The position numbers and the translations under genes are program-made. A DNA stretch of 64,000 bases from Bacillus sp. sid0103 (lineage in GTDB: Bacteria; Bacillota; Bacilli; Bacillales_B; DSM-18226): the NCBI RefSeq assembly GCF_019219025.1, contig NZ_JAHUWN010000025.1, positions 46,033 through 110,032 of the forward strand, given 5' to 3'. Below are positions 52,094-60,169 of this stretch, one piece after another (position 1 is the first letter of the stretch; each line of letters begins with the position of its first letter). The notes beneath the pieces were generated by a model. It saw only the letters and a list, made by a program, of their open reading frames with translations, was not told the DNA's origin and ran no database searches.

Positions 52094-52660
52094 TTATACA
52101 CGTTCAAGTTTTTTAAATGGTTTCGGGGGTAATTTACCTCGGATGGTATCACCAGGTTTTACTTCACCATTCTGCAAAATTACCGCCATTATTCCGACTT
52201 TTCGTATTAGATTTCCATTAGAATCCTTATCTAAAACAGCCTTTAAAAGACCAGGTTTAAAATTATCAATTTGAGCACAAGGATTACGTAAACCTGTTAC
52301 TTTTACTATTGCAGTCTCACCTATATACAATATTGTGTCAGTTGGTAATTCAAGGAGATTTATTCCAACAGTTGTAATATTTTCACCCATTTGTCCAGGG
52401 TTAATAGTAAAACGGTCCTTTAACTCTTCAAATAACTCCTTGTGAATTAAATGCACTTGTCTTAGGTTCGGCTGGTTTGGATTTTGTGCCACTCTAGAAC
52501 GGTGTATAACCGTAGAACCGTAGTGGGCATCGCCTTCAACTCCAAATCCCTTAACTAATTTTATACTCTCTTGATTTTCTTTACTAAATGTATGTTTATC
52601 ACTTAAACTAACCGCTATGACTGCTCCTAAAATTGAACTCTCTTTTTCTTCATCCAACAT
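52094..52660 (-). CDS. MOSC domain protein
   Basis: This 188-residue protein is a MOSC (molybdenum cofactor sulfurase C-terminal) domain protein. It shows FGVEGDAHYGS, RQVHLIHKELFEEL, PGQMGENITTVGINLLELP and LRNPCAQIDNF, with the conserved Cys that is expected to handle sulfur or the molybdenum cofactor. Bacterial relatives (YuaD, YiiM) detoxify N-hydroxylated compounds or handle sulfur. GGAGGGGAATGA precedes the ATG. It is a single gene. Confidence 0.9.
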   Translation of the reverse strand: MLDEEKESSILGAVIAVSLSDKHTFSKENQESIKLVKGFGVEGDAHYGSTVIHRSRVAQNPNQPNLRQVHLIHKELFEELKDRFTINPGQMGENITTVGINLLELPTDTILYIGETAIVKVTGLRNPCAQIDNFKPGLLKAVLDKDSNGNLIRKVGIMAVILQNGEVKPGDTIRGKLPPKPFKKLERV

Positions 52661-52867
52661 TCATTCCCCTCCGCCTTCTATTTCTTTAAACTTCCTGATT
52701 GTTCATTTTATTCAATAATGATTTGATTATTGCTTCTTCAATTAAATTGCCCCGTCAGTTGAAGAATGCAAGCCAATTGCAACGATAATTTGATCATATA
52801 TTCCTGCAACTGTAATTACAATTTAAACATTAATAGTGATAATCGTTATAACAGTAGACGAAATTAA

Positions 52868-52892
52868 AAAAATCGACCATTATGATCGACTC
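52868..52892 (-). terminator. Terminator of the serine recombinase gene
   Basis: TCGATCATAATGGTCGA, an imperfect palindrome, is followed by seven T on the minus strand. Confidence 0.75.
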
Positions 52893-52912
52893 ATTTTACT
52901 TGTCATCGTTTT

Positions 52913-53485
52913 TCATTCGCTCAGTTGCTCCTGTCGTTTCTTTGCTCTGATAAGCGTGCTTTTACTTATGCCTGTTATATTTTCCACTTGCATGTAGGAG
53001 TTGGTTTCAAGGAGTTTCAATGCATGCTCGATTTGGGCTTTTTTAAACTTCCTCGGGCGGCCTTCTCTAAAATCTTCGCGCTGCTTAGCTAATGCTTTCC
53101 CTTCTTGGGTTCGTTCCACAATCATATTTCTTTCCATTTCCGCTACTGCTAACATAGTTTGAAGGAAGAATCGCCCCATGGTTGTGTTTTCGAGTAAACC
53201 TACATTCAGCACGTGGACACGAACACCCTTGTTGAATAATTCCTCGACAACGTCAATTCCTTCACGAACATTCCTGGCTAACCGATCTAGCTTGGTGACC
53301 ACTAATGTCTCACCTTCAGTTAATTCTTTAACCAATTTACTAAACTTTGGTCTTTCCAACTTTGTACCAGTGAATTTTTCCTCAATAATCTTATCGCAGC
53401 CTTCAGCTTGCAATCTTTCTATTTGCACATGCAAGTCCTGTCCTAAAGTGCTTACGCGACAGTATCCATACTTCATTTTGTCCAC
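52913..53485 (-). CDS. Serine recombinase (resolvase/invertase family)
   Basis: This 190-residue small serine recombinase has the catalytic serine in YGYCRVST (Ser12), [11 protein letters not shown] with the catalytic arginines, the long E-helix ([20 protein letters not shown]) and a C-terminal helix-turn-helix ([18 protein letters not shown]). It looks intact. Such enzymes resolve transposon cointegrates or invert DNA segments. There is no transposase beside it. Direct repeats TAAGTTATGACAC (53500) and TAAGTTTTGACAC (53562) lie just upstream and may be its binding sites. An inverted gene segment lies 1.8 kb away at 50.9-51.15 kb. Confidence 0.93.
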   Translation of the reverse strand: MDKMKYGYCRVSTLGQDLHVQIERLQAEGCDKIIEEKFTGTKLERPKFSKLVKELTEGETLVVTKLDRLARNVREGIDVVEELFNKGVRVHVLNVGLLENTTMGRFFLQTMLAVAEMERNMIVERTQEGKALAKQREDFREGRPRKFKKAQIEHALKLLETNSYMQVENITGISKSTLIRAKKRQEQLSE

Positions 53486-53499
53486 CTCACTTATGAATA

Positions 53500-53574
53500 T
53501 AAGTTATGACACCTTTCAATACCCTTATTTTATCACTTCCATATTTTGGAGTCGAAACTTTTAAGTTTTGACAC
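53500..53574. promoter_or_regulatory. Possible res or crossover site of the serine recombinase
   Basis: TAAGTTATGACAC (53500-53512) and TAAGTTTTGACAC (53562-53574) are direct repeats, 12 of 13 bases identical and 62 bases apart, between the recombinase gene and its upstream flank. Confidence 0.5.
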
Positions 53575-54042
53575 TATATATAAGGAATAAAAATGACCTT
53601 CTATTGACAGGCCTACTCTTGATCAAAGCCTCAGCCCAACAGGAAGATCATTATTGAGTATAATTGTCTCTTTGCGTTTTTATTTTTAAAGTAGTTAAAA
53701 ATAACTCATACCAAAGAGAAACTTTCTACTCCTAAATATGCGAGTACGATGGGGGACCCGGGTGGGCTCGGAAAGGTTTCTGTTTTTTAGGACCATTCAA
53801 TAGCATTTGCCTTAAAAAATTTAATAAAAAGCCTCCTATAAGGCGTCGGGTCAGGAGTCATATACAATCTACAGATTCCGATCTTTAATCGTCCATTTTG
53901 TGGTTGTTGTTTCACTTTGTATAAAATTGCATGTGAAATTCACTATTATTGTATCAAATATATTTTTACGAATAAAAAAAGACCAAGGTTCTGCTTGATC
54001 TTTCTAGATAAGGAATTGTTAAGAATACTTTTATTATTGAGG
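53575..54042. other. Region without gene, with a terminator-like hairpin
   Basis: No gene seen. AAAGACCAAG...CTTGATCTTT at about 53979-54004 is a hairpin whose context (AAAAAAAGACCAAG, then AGGAATTG, then GGCGGGACTGCGTGGG) is repeated at 55.27-55.35 kb. The two stretches are diverged copies of one att-flanking sequence. Confidence 0.5.
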
Positions 54043-54106
54043 TGGCGGGACTGCGTGGGTATCGTACCACACTACGGTTGTACGCACCGCATTGACAGTT
54101 TTGAAG
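54043..54106 (-). other. tRNA(Sec)-like 3' fragment A, att remnant
   Basis: On the minus strand ACTTCAAAACTG (anticodon loop with UCA), a diverged variable arm, a damaged T-arm (GGTACGATACCCAC) and GCAGTCCCG-CCA are seen. The plus-strand sequence to its right (TTTGTTGGCACCTGTTTTTA) is shared with fragment C and runs into the truncated integrase gene. Confidence 0.65.
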
Positions 54107-54155
54107 TTTGTTGGCACCTGTTTTTATAGTACCTTGATGTAGCCTAAAGTGTGCC

Positions 54156-55217
54156 GGAAAAGATGCAATTGGCAATCGTAAAAGAGTAAAGAGAAGAGGC
54201 TTCAAGAAAATTAGTGAAGCTAAATCAGCTATGGCAGAACTGATGCTCGAACTAAAAAGCGGCAATTCATTAAATAAAGAAAAATTGTCATTAGGGACTT
54301 ACTTAGATTATTGGATTGAAAACTATGTAAGGACAAACCTAAAGCCTAAAACGATCGCCGAATATGAGAAGATTATCAAAACCCATCTTAAACCATCTTT
54401 AGGGCACATCATGTTAATTGAACTAAAAAGCATTCAACTTCAAAACTACTATAAAGAAAAATTAAAAGTTTTGTCCGCTCAATCTGTGACCCATCACCAT
54501 CGTGTCCTATCAAAAGCTTTAAATGACGCGATAGATTGGGAATTCGCAAGCAAAAACGTGGCAAAAGGCGCAAAACCACCTAAACCCGTTAAAAGGGAAA
54601 TGAAGACGCATAGTGTCGAACAGCTAAACCTATTACTGAAAATTGCTAAGGAAAAAACACCAGTGTATTTTCCAGTTATTTATGCAGCTGCTCACACCGG
54701 AATGAGAAAAAGTGAATTGATGGGATTAACCTGGGAAAATGTAGATTTTAAAGCCGAGAAATTCTATATTCGGCAAACTATCACTGAAGCCAATGGTAAA
54801 TATTTCTTCAACCCAATCCCCAAAAATGAAAAACCAAGAGGGATAAAGCTAACTACCGAACTAACGAAATTAATGAAGTCGCTCAAAGAGGAGCATGAAT
54901 CTCGAAAAACATTCCTTGGAGAATCGTTTAACCCTCACAATCTGGTCTTTTGTAATTCAAGAGGAAATATTATGATACCATCTGAATTAACGAGAGCATT
55001 TAAGAGAGTGTTAAAAGCAGCTAACCTTCCGGACATCCGATTTCATGATTTGCGACATTCACATGCGACCATGCTGCTGAAGGAAAGTGTTCCTTCCAAA
55101 GTGGTCAGTGAGCGATTAGGCCACTCTAAAATTCAAGTGACATTGGATACCTATTCTTATGTAACAGATTCCATTGAAGGAATCGCTGTAGACCGCCTAA
55201 ATAGAATACTTGAATAA
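54156..55217 (+). pseudogene. Tyrosine integrase, N-terminus lost at the att site
   Basis: Coding similarity starts at about 54156 (GKDAIGNRKRVKRRGFKKIS) without a start codon; about 20 N-terminal residues are replaced by att-like sequence. The first in-frame ATG is 54231 and lacks a ribosome binding site. The rest is complete: core-binding domain (TYLDYWIENYVRTNLKPKTI) and catalytic domain with Arg in AAHTGMRKSELMGL, His-x-x-Arg in FHDLRHSHATMLL, and Tyr in LDTYSYVTD. It is a Tn916/phage-type integrase and is flanked by two related tRNA-like fragments, so it is the core of an otherwise lost element. Confidence 0.85.
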
Positions 55218-55225
55218 ATGCCCTA

Positions 55226-55260
55226 GGCACCAAAATGTGAATGGCACCATTTGGGCACCA
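55226..55260 (+). repeat. Short direct repeats GGCACCA, possible integrase arm sites
   Basis: GGCACCA occurs at 55226, 55243 and 55254, between the integrase stop and fragment B. Similar repeats lie near fragment C at 29086 and 29098. Confidence 0.55.
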
Positions 55261-55335
55261 CCTAACAAAAAAAGACCAAGTGTCCTCTGGTCTTTGAAAG
55301 AAAAGAATTGGTTAGAATTCTTGATATTACTGATT

Positions 55336-55399
55336 TGGCGGGACTGCGTGGGAATCGAACCCACCAGACCTGGCACGCAGGTCTCAAGCAGTTTTGAAG
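55336..55399 (-). other. tRNA(Sec)-like 3' fragment B, att site
   Basis: This is the best-preserved copy. On the minus strand it reads anticodon loop ACTTCAAAACTG, a variable arm GACCTGCGTGCCAGGTC (perfect stem), T-arm GTGGGTTCGATTCCCAC, an eight-base acceptor strand GCAGTCCC, discriminator G and CCA. UCA anticodon, eight-base acceptor and long variable arm are features of tRNA(Sec). The 5' half is absent, so it is not a functional tRNA. Confidence 0.75.
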
Positions 55400-55679
55400 T
55401 TAGAGGGTAGGTATCTTTTTAGATTCCATTTAGTATTAAATAATACCGTAGAATCTTAATTTAATGCACTTTTTGATAAGCCATATATCATTTAATTTTT
55501 TCTAATTAAATATAAAGACATCTATTCTGTGACCAAGTTGTGACCAAAGGTGTGACCAGTTTTCTTATTTTATAAATAGGATTAAATAAGGAATTGAGGA
55601 GGTTTATATAAACGCTCCTCTTTTTCCATTTGTCCCCAAAGGGAGGATGACCCTAATTGAACCAGTGACCCCAACCCTG
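55400..55679. other. Region right of fragment B with TGTGACCA repeats
   Basis: GTGACCA occurs three times in direct orientation at about 55529, 55540 and 55552. No gene is seen. They resemble in arrangement the short repeats near the other att-like fragments. Confidence 0.5.
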
Positions 55680-55928
55680 TCAATGATGGATATACTTTAT
55701 GACCTTATTTCTCTTTCTCGAATTCAATATCATTTTACTTATATCGTTGGAGTCATATCTCCGAGTATTATTAGCTCCCTCAATTTGCTCTAATAAAGGG
55801 AAACTTTTTTTAATATCTTTTTCTATTTCATTATTAAGTTGAGTCATACAATCCTCAAATGTCATTGGAGCTGCTAAAACAGTTTGTTGAGAAGTTATTA
55901 TAAATAAAAGAATGAGATATACCAGCAT
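55680..55928 (-). CDS. Short secreted hypothetical protein
   Basis: This 82-residue frame begins with a signal peptide (VYLILLFIITSQQTVLAAP) followed by a Cys-containing, charged mature part. GGAGG lies 18 bases before the ATG, too far; a non-ATG start a few codons earlier would be better placed. The C-terminus may be shortened. I do not recognise the family. Confidence 0.45.
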   Translation of the reverse strand: MLVYLILLFIITSQQTVLAAPMTFEDCMTQLNNEIEKDIKKSFPLLEQIEGANNTRRYDSNDISKMILNSRKRNKVIKYIHH

Positions 55929-56060
55929 TTTATTTAAATAAATAGACCTCCATTGCTAACCCATTTTATTGTTATACTTCCTACATCTCACAATTCTATT
56001 CCTTAACATTCCTGCCAAATAACTTAATAACTTAATAACTCCTCTCAAAAACGACCTTTT

Positions 56061-57116
56061 TCAATACGGATGAATACCAAATGTATCTAAACCTGTTGTC
56101 TCGTCCAAACCGAACATAACATTCATGTTTTCAATCCCAACCAATGCTCCACCTTTTCCTACGCTATCCAAGACACTGAGAACAACGATTCTACCTCTGG
56201 ATTCATCAACGTCCAAACCGATATGGCAAAAATTTGTTGAAGATACAGCTGATACCCAAGGATATGGAGCATAGTTCCACGAACCATTCGTATTGGAAGG
56301 TAAATCGATTACTTTAATGAAAAACTCGTTACGATAAAACTCTTGATAAAGTTCTATCAAGTCTTTTCTTTTTGCTCTTCTTTTAGGAAAACAGTGATTT
56401 ACGGTTAATATTCCCCTTGATATCGGCACATAATGGGGTGTGAAGTGCACGTGGACAGATTGTCCTGCAATTGCGGATAATTCCTGTTCCATTTCATAGG
56501 TATGCCGATGGTTCACAACGTTGTAGGATAAAATATTGTTATGTATTTCAGGATGATGAAGAGCACGATCTAGCTCATTCCCAGCTCCAACCGTTCCTGA
56601 CATACCATCTACAACAATTTTATCTAAATCAATGAGCCCTTCCCTCACCAGTGGTGCAAGTGCAAGGATTGTTGATGAAGAGAAACACCCAGGATTTGCG
56701 ACAAGTCTCGTACCCTTAATGTCTTTTCGATGTAGTTCTGTTATTCCATAGACCGCTTCTGATACCAAATTCCATTGACTGTGCGTTTTGCCATATACCC
56801 GTTTCCAATCCTCTTTGTTTTTCAATCGAAAGTCAGCACCAAAATCAATCACTTTGGCTCCTTGAGATAAAAATTTAGCCGCAACGTCCATTGCCATCCC
56901 ACTAGGGACTGAAACAAAAACTACATCACACGGCGTGACATCATCTGGATGAGTATATTGAATCCCTCTTCCAAAAAAGTTTTTATTGAAAACGTCAATG
57001 CTAGTATCCCCTCTACTTGTCGCCCACTCCACGCTTACATTTGGATGTCTTAATAACACACGGAGTGCTTCTGCACCCATGTAACCAGATGCTCCATAGA
57101 TTCCAGCTCGAATCAT
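56061..57116 (-). CDS. argC: N-acetyl-gamma-glutamyl-phosphate reductase
   Basis: This 351-residue enzyme catalyses the NADPH-dependent third step of arginine synthesis. Its motifs are GIYGASGYMGAEALRVLLRH (NADP binding), NPGCFSSSTILAL with the catalytic Cys, and HVHFTPHYVPISRGIL with the catalytic His. AAGGAGTGAG precedes the ATG. It is not in an argCJBD operon, so it may be an extra copy acquired with this region. A partial duplicate lies 3 kb to the right. Confidence 0.92.
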   Translation of the reverse strand: MIRAGIYGASGYMGAEALRVLLRHPNVSVEWATSRGDTSIDVFNKNFFGRGIQYTHPDDVTPCDVVFVSVPSGMAMDVAAKFLSQGAKVIDFGADFRLKNKEDWKRVYGKTHSQWNLVSEAVYGITELHRKDIKGTRLVANPGCFSSSTILALAPLVREGLIDLDKIVVDGMSGTVGAGNELDRALHHPEIHNNILSYNVVNHRHTYEMEQELSAIAGQSVHVHFTPHYVPISRGILTVNHCFPKRRAKRKDLIELYQEFYRNEFFIKVIDLPSNTNGSWNYAPYPWVSAVSSTNFCHIGLDVDESRGRIVVLSVLDSVGKGGALVGIENMNVMFGLDETTGLDTFGIHPY

Positions 57117-57341
57117 TTAATCTCACTCCTTAATGAAAAAATATCTTCCGTTATAATGGGTATTGAAAAATAATATGATCATGGTTGTCCACGAGCCGTT
57201 GTTCATGCTCAATATGCTTCCTTAAAATTGCGGTCTATGCGTGACAAGCAAGTAATTTTGGTTTAGGGAGGAATAGCATGAGATGAATGAGAAAATCCGT
57301 GTATATGGGAATGATCATTCTAATAAAATTAAATCATCTTT

Positions 57342-57692
57342 CTAAAAATTCATCGATAATTTGGCTATGCTGTGAAGTTTTTCTTTAGCGGTCGAGGTTC
57401 TCGCCATTCCCCTTAGTCCTACCAATACATTATGCAGATATTCCGCTAGCTCTTCGGTATCGTAATCAGGGGTGAATTCACCGTTCTGCTGCCCCCAGAG
57501 AATAATTTCCTTGAGCATTTGTTCTGCTTTTGTGAAACCTTCAGTGGTCTTAGTGTCAACATCTATATCGCGTACTGCCAATTCTACCGCCGAATTCACA
57601 AGTTTGATACATAATGTATCAAACCTAACAAAACGATTGTGCTTTTTCCCATTTTTTGTTGAAATCTTCTCTTCTTTTATGACGGAAAGCAC
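57342..57692 (-). pseudogene. TetR-type regulator, C-terminal part only
   Basis: The 116 residues (AVELAVRDIDVDTKTTEGFT, then LAEYLHNVLVGLRGMARTS) match the ligand-binding helices of TetR regulators. The helix-turn-helix domain is missing, and the frame overlaps the end of the upstream iron-sulfur gene. It is probably the rest of a regulator truncated during rearrangement. Confidence 0.6.
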
Positions 57693-59029
57693 CTGCTGAA
57701 AGCCTTGAGCAACTTTAAATGGCCTTTTGTGCGAATTTTACCTGACATGACGGCTGATAATATCCCTGTTTCTTTGGCCATCAGCCGAATCCATGTTTGA
57801 CTGTCTGCAATAAGTTGGAAATCTGCATCCCCGATATGTCCCTTTTTCACAGAAAGGGTCTTGTTCTTAATGATAACCGTTGCTTGAGCATTCTCTTCTC
57901 CAGTAAATGTAAAATGATAGATAGCCGCTAAATCTTTTGCTTGATTTCTTTGAAACATATGGGGAAGCACTCCCAAAAACGCCCGGATTGATTTCGATCG
58001 TAAGCCGTTGCTCACCGACCGCACTTGTTTATGGGGAAAACGCTTTTTGACATGATCCTCAGCGTCGGAATTCGGCACTACATACACCATTTCGCTTTTA
58101 TCCTGCAGTGGTTTGACAACCTCCTTCAAAAATTTCTTACGATCATCAAGAAACTCACCAATTACATCTTCTCCAGCAGGACAAACGGACAAACAGTAGG
58201 CCGCTTTATAGCTAGCCCCAAAAGAAAGGCTCTGCCACATAGATGCTGTTTCTGCATCATTTACTTTGTCCCTGTATGCTTTAGAATTTTTGCTGTCGGT
58301 AATCTTCTCCACCCAATCGGTAAAGCCGCCGGAAAATTCTCTATAGTTGTGCGTATAACAGGCGGAGAAATTAAAATGACCATCAGCGCCAATGGCTCCT
58401 ACTGGGCAGGCAGCTACGCATAATTTGCACTCCAAACACGGATTATAATCAATGGGCTGACTTTCCGAAGTCATATCTGCATTTGTAAGGATCGTACCTA
58501 ACAAAATAAAGTTGCCGAACTTGGGATGAATGACATTTCTATGGATGCCGATTTGTCCGAGTCCAGCCGCAACCGCAATTGGTTTATGTGAGATGACCCA
58601 TGCTTTTCCGGTACTTTCCTGCTCCATCGGGAATCCTGCTGGCGGATTCAATGCTTTGATGCCTTGCTCTTCAAGCTCTTTCACGATTTCATGTCCGATA
58701 TGCGTTACGTTATCGACAACATGATGAAATTCCGTATTTGCAATAGATCGGGCTGTCGAACGCAAGGGCTCGCGGTTCATTTTACAGACGAAACTAATGA
58801 GCGTCCTGGCTTCAGGAAACAGATTCAAAATTTCTTTTCGTTGGTCCCCAAGTTCGTTTCGGTCAATAGAGACGAATCCAACATCGTCGGCTCCTGCATG
58901 TAGACATAAATTCCGCAACCATTGTGTATCTATGCGCCTGCCTTCGGTTCCCTGCATAATTTCCTTTTTCTTGTAATATTGTTTTACGGTAGGATGATCA
59001 TTTATTGTCATCTTTTTCATGGTACTCAA
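57677..59029 (-). CDS. 4Fe-4S protein of QueG-like type with C-terminal SCP2 domain
   Basis: This 450-residue protein has a central ferredoxin-like region with two clusters: CLECKLCVAACPVGAIG and, further on, CLSVCPAGEDV. The N-terminal part (about 25-190) resembles epoxyqueuosine reductase and reductive dehalogenase-type proteins (GADDVGFVSIDR, GKAWVISHKPIAVAAGLGQIG). The C-terminus (about 355-445: TFTGEENAQATVIIKNKTLS) matches a SCP2 sterol-carrier domain, which binds hydrophobic molecules. The protein may reduce a lipophilic substrate. Its activity is not known. Confidence 0.8.
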   Translation of the reverse strand: MSTMKKMTINDHPTVKQYYKKKEIMQGTEGRRIDTQWLRNLCLHAGADDVGFVSIDRNELGDQRKEILNLFPEARTLISFVCKMNREPLRSTARSIANTEFHHVVDNVTHIGHEIVKELEEQGIKALNPPAGFPMEQESTGKAWVISHKPIAVAAGLGQIGIHRNVIHPKFGNFILLGTILTNADMTSESQPIDYNPCLECKLCVAACPVGAIGADGHFNFSACYTHNYREFSGGFTDWVEKITDSKNSKAYRDKVNDAETASMWQSLSFGASYKAAYCLSVCPAGEDVIGEFLDDRKKFLKEVVKPLQDKSEMVYVVPNSDAEDHVKKRFPHKQVRSVSNGLRSKSIRAFLGVLPHMFQRNQAKDLAAIYHFTFTGEENAQATVIIKNKTLSVKKGHIGDADFQLIADSQTWIRLMAKETGILSAVMSGKIRTKGHLKLLKAFSRCFPS

Positions 59030-59059
59030 CTCCTTAGTCGTTCAATTTAACGCCCATCC

Positions 59060-59365
59060 GTCAGTACTACCCTGTTTGATGGCCTGCCCAATTATTTGAA
59101 GTCGTGCATTCCATACAGACTTAGTAAAATTGATTTTTAGTTCTAGCGTTGTGAATGTCTCCCCTTCGCTGAGGGTAGATGCGTAGGCTATTCTCATCGC
59201 TGTATCAGTAGCATCGCAAAGTACACCGTCGTGAAGCTTTCTACCAAGGCTGACAGAACTTGTACGGAAAGCTTATCGTAACGGTCAAGACTTAAAGTTT
59301 CTTTCTTCTTGCTCATCGATGATCGGACGACATCCACTATGACAGCATCCTTGTTAGATTTCGCA
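59060..59365 (-). pseudogene. Relics of a thiolase start and a PaaI-type thioesterase
   Basis: On the minus strand NKDAVIVDVVRSSMSKKKET (thiolase N-terminus) is followed, in another frame, by GRKLHDGVLCDATDTAMRIA and STLSEGETFTTLELKINFTK, the hot-dog core of PaaI/YdiI-type thioesterases. Both are fragments with frame breaks. They suggest a former fatty acid or aromatic acid operon. Confidence 0.6.
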
Positions 59366-59396
59366 GTATCGCCTTTTAAGTATTATAGGTAGTTTT

Positions 59397-59412
59397 AGAA
59401 ACCGATCGGTCT
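59397..59412. promoter_or_regulatory. TetR-type operator palindrome
   Basis: AAACCGATCGGTCT contains a perfect ACCGATCGGT palindrome, a common form of TetR-family operator, between the thiolase and TetR relics. Confidence 0.5.
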
Positions 59413-59426
59413 TTTTTTTAGGGTAA

Positions 59427-59452
59427 AAAAAGCCATCGCCGGCTTCTTTTTT
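59427..59452 (-). terminator. Terminator after the TetR relic
   Basis: On the minus strand GAAGCCGGCGATGGC with a short stem is followed by seven T. Confidence 0.7.
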
Positions 59453-59461
59453 AGACTGCTA

Positions 59462-59735
59462 GGCATAGTTCTGAGCAAGAAAGGATTTAAGATGATGCAC
59501 AGCTCTTTTCATGTACTCTGGGTTCTTGTAAAGTTTGCTAAGTGTTAGCGCCCCCTCCAGCGTGGAGATAAACACGGTCGCCACAAACTCGGGATCCACG
59601 CCTTGTTTAACTTCACCCTTCTCTATGCCTTTCTGAACAAGATTCGAACCACTCCGAGCAAGCCATCCATTGCTTCACGGACTTTTTCTTGAAAGCAATG
59701 GGTCTGCGTCATCTGCCTCAATCGCAGCATTCATA
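59462..59735 (-). pseudogene. TetR regulator C-terminal relic, frameshifted
   Basis: The frame ending at 59462 reads GEVKQGVDPEFVATVFISTL, then LTLSKLYKNPEYMKRAVHHL, typical of a TetR C-terminal domain. Upstream, AAIEADDADPLL and FQEKVREAMDGLLGVVR are in other frames, so there are at least two frame breaks. The N-terminal DNA-binding part is replaced by the argC copy at about 59736. Confidence 0.7.
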
Positions 59736-60169
59736 TAATATTCCCCTTGATATCAGCACATAATGGGGTGTGAAGTGCACGTGGACGGATTGTCCTGCAA
59801 TTACGGATAATTCCTGTTCCATTTCATAGCTATGCCGATGGTTCACAACGTTGTAGAATAAAATATTGTTATGTATTTCGGGTTGATGCAGAGCACGATC
59901 TAGCTTATTCCCTGCTCCAACCGTTCCTGACATACCATCTACAACAATTTTATCTAAATCAATGAGCCCTTCCCTCACCAGTGGTGCAAGTGCAAGGATT
60001 GTTGATGAAGAGAAACACCCAGGATTTGCGACAAGTCTCGTACCCTTAATGTCTTTTCGATGTAGTTCTGTTAGTCCATAGACCGCTTCTGATACCAAAT
60101 TCCATTGACTGTGCGTTTTGCCATATACCCGTTTCCAATCCTCTTTGTTTTTCAATCGAAAGTCAGCAT
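59736..60169 (-). pseudogene. Partial copy of argC
   Basis: About 434 bases match 56411-56842 of the intact argC with only a few differences, covering ADFRLKNKEDWKRVYGKTHS through HFTPHYVLISRGIL. Both ends are abrupt: the left joins a TetR relic, the right joins the last codons of the YhgE-type permease. The substituted bases show that the copy is not brand new. Confidence 0.9.

Noticed and set aside
55336..55399. Complete tRNA(Sec) gene
   Set aside because: The 5' acceptor strand, D-arm and 5' side of the anticodon stem are missing.
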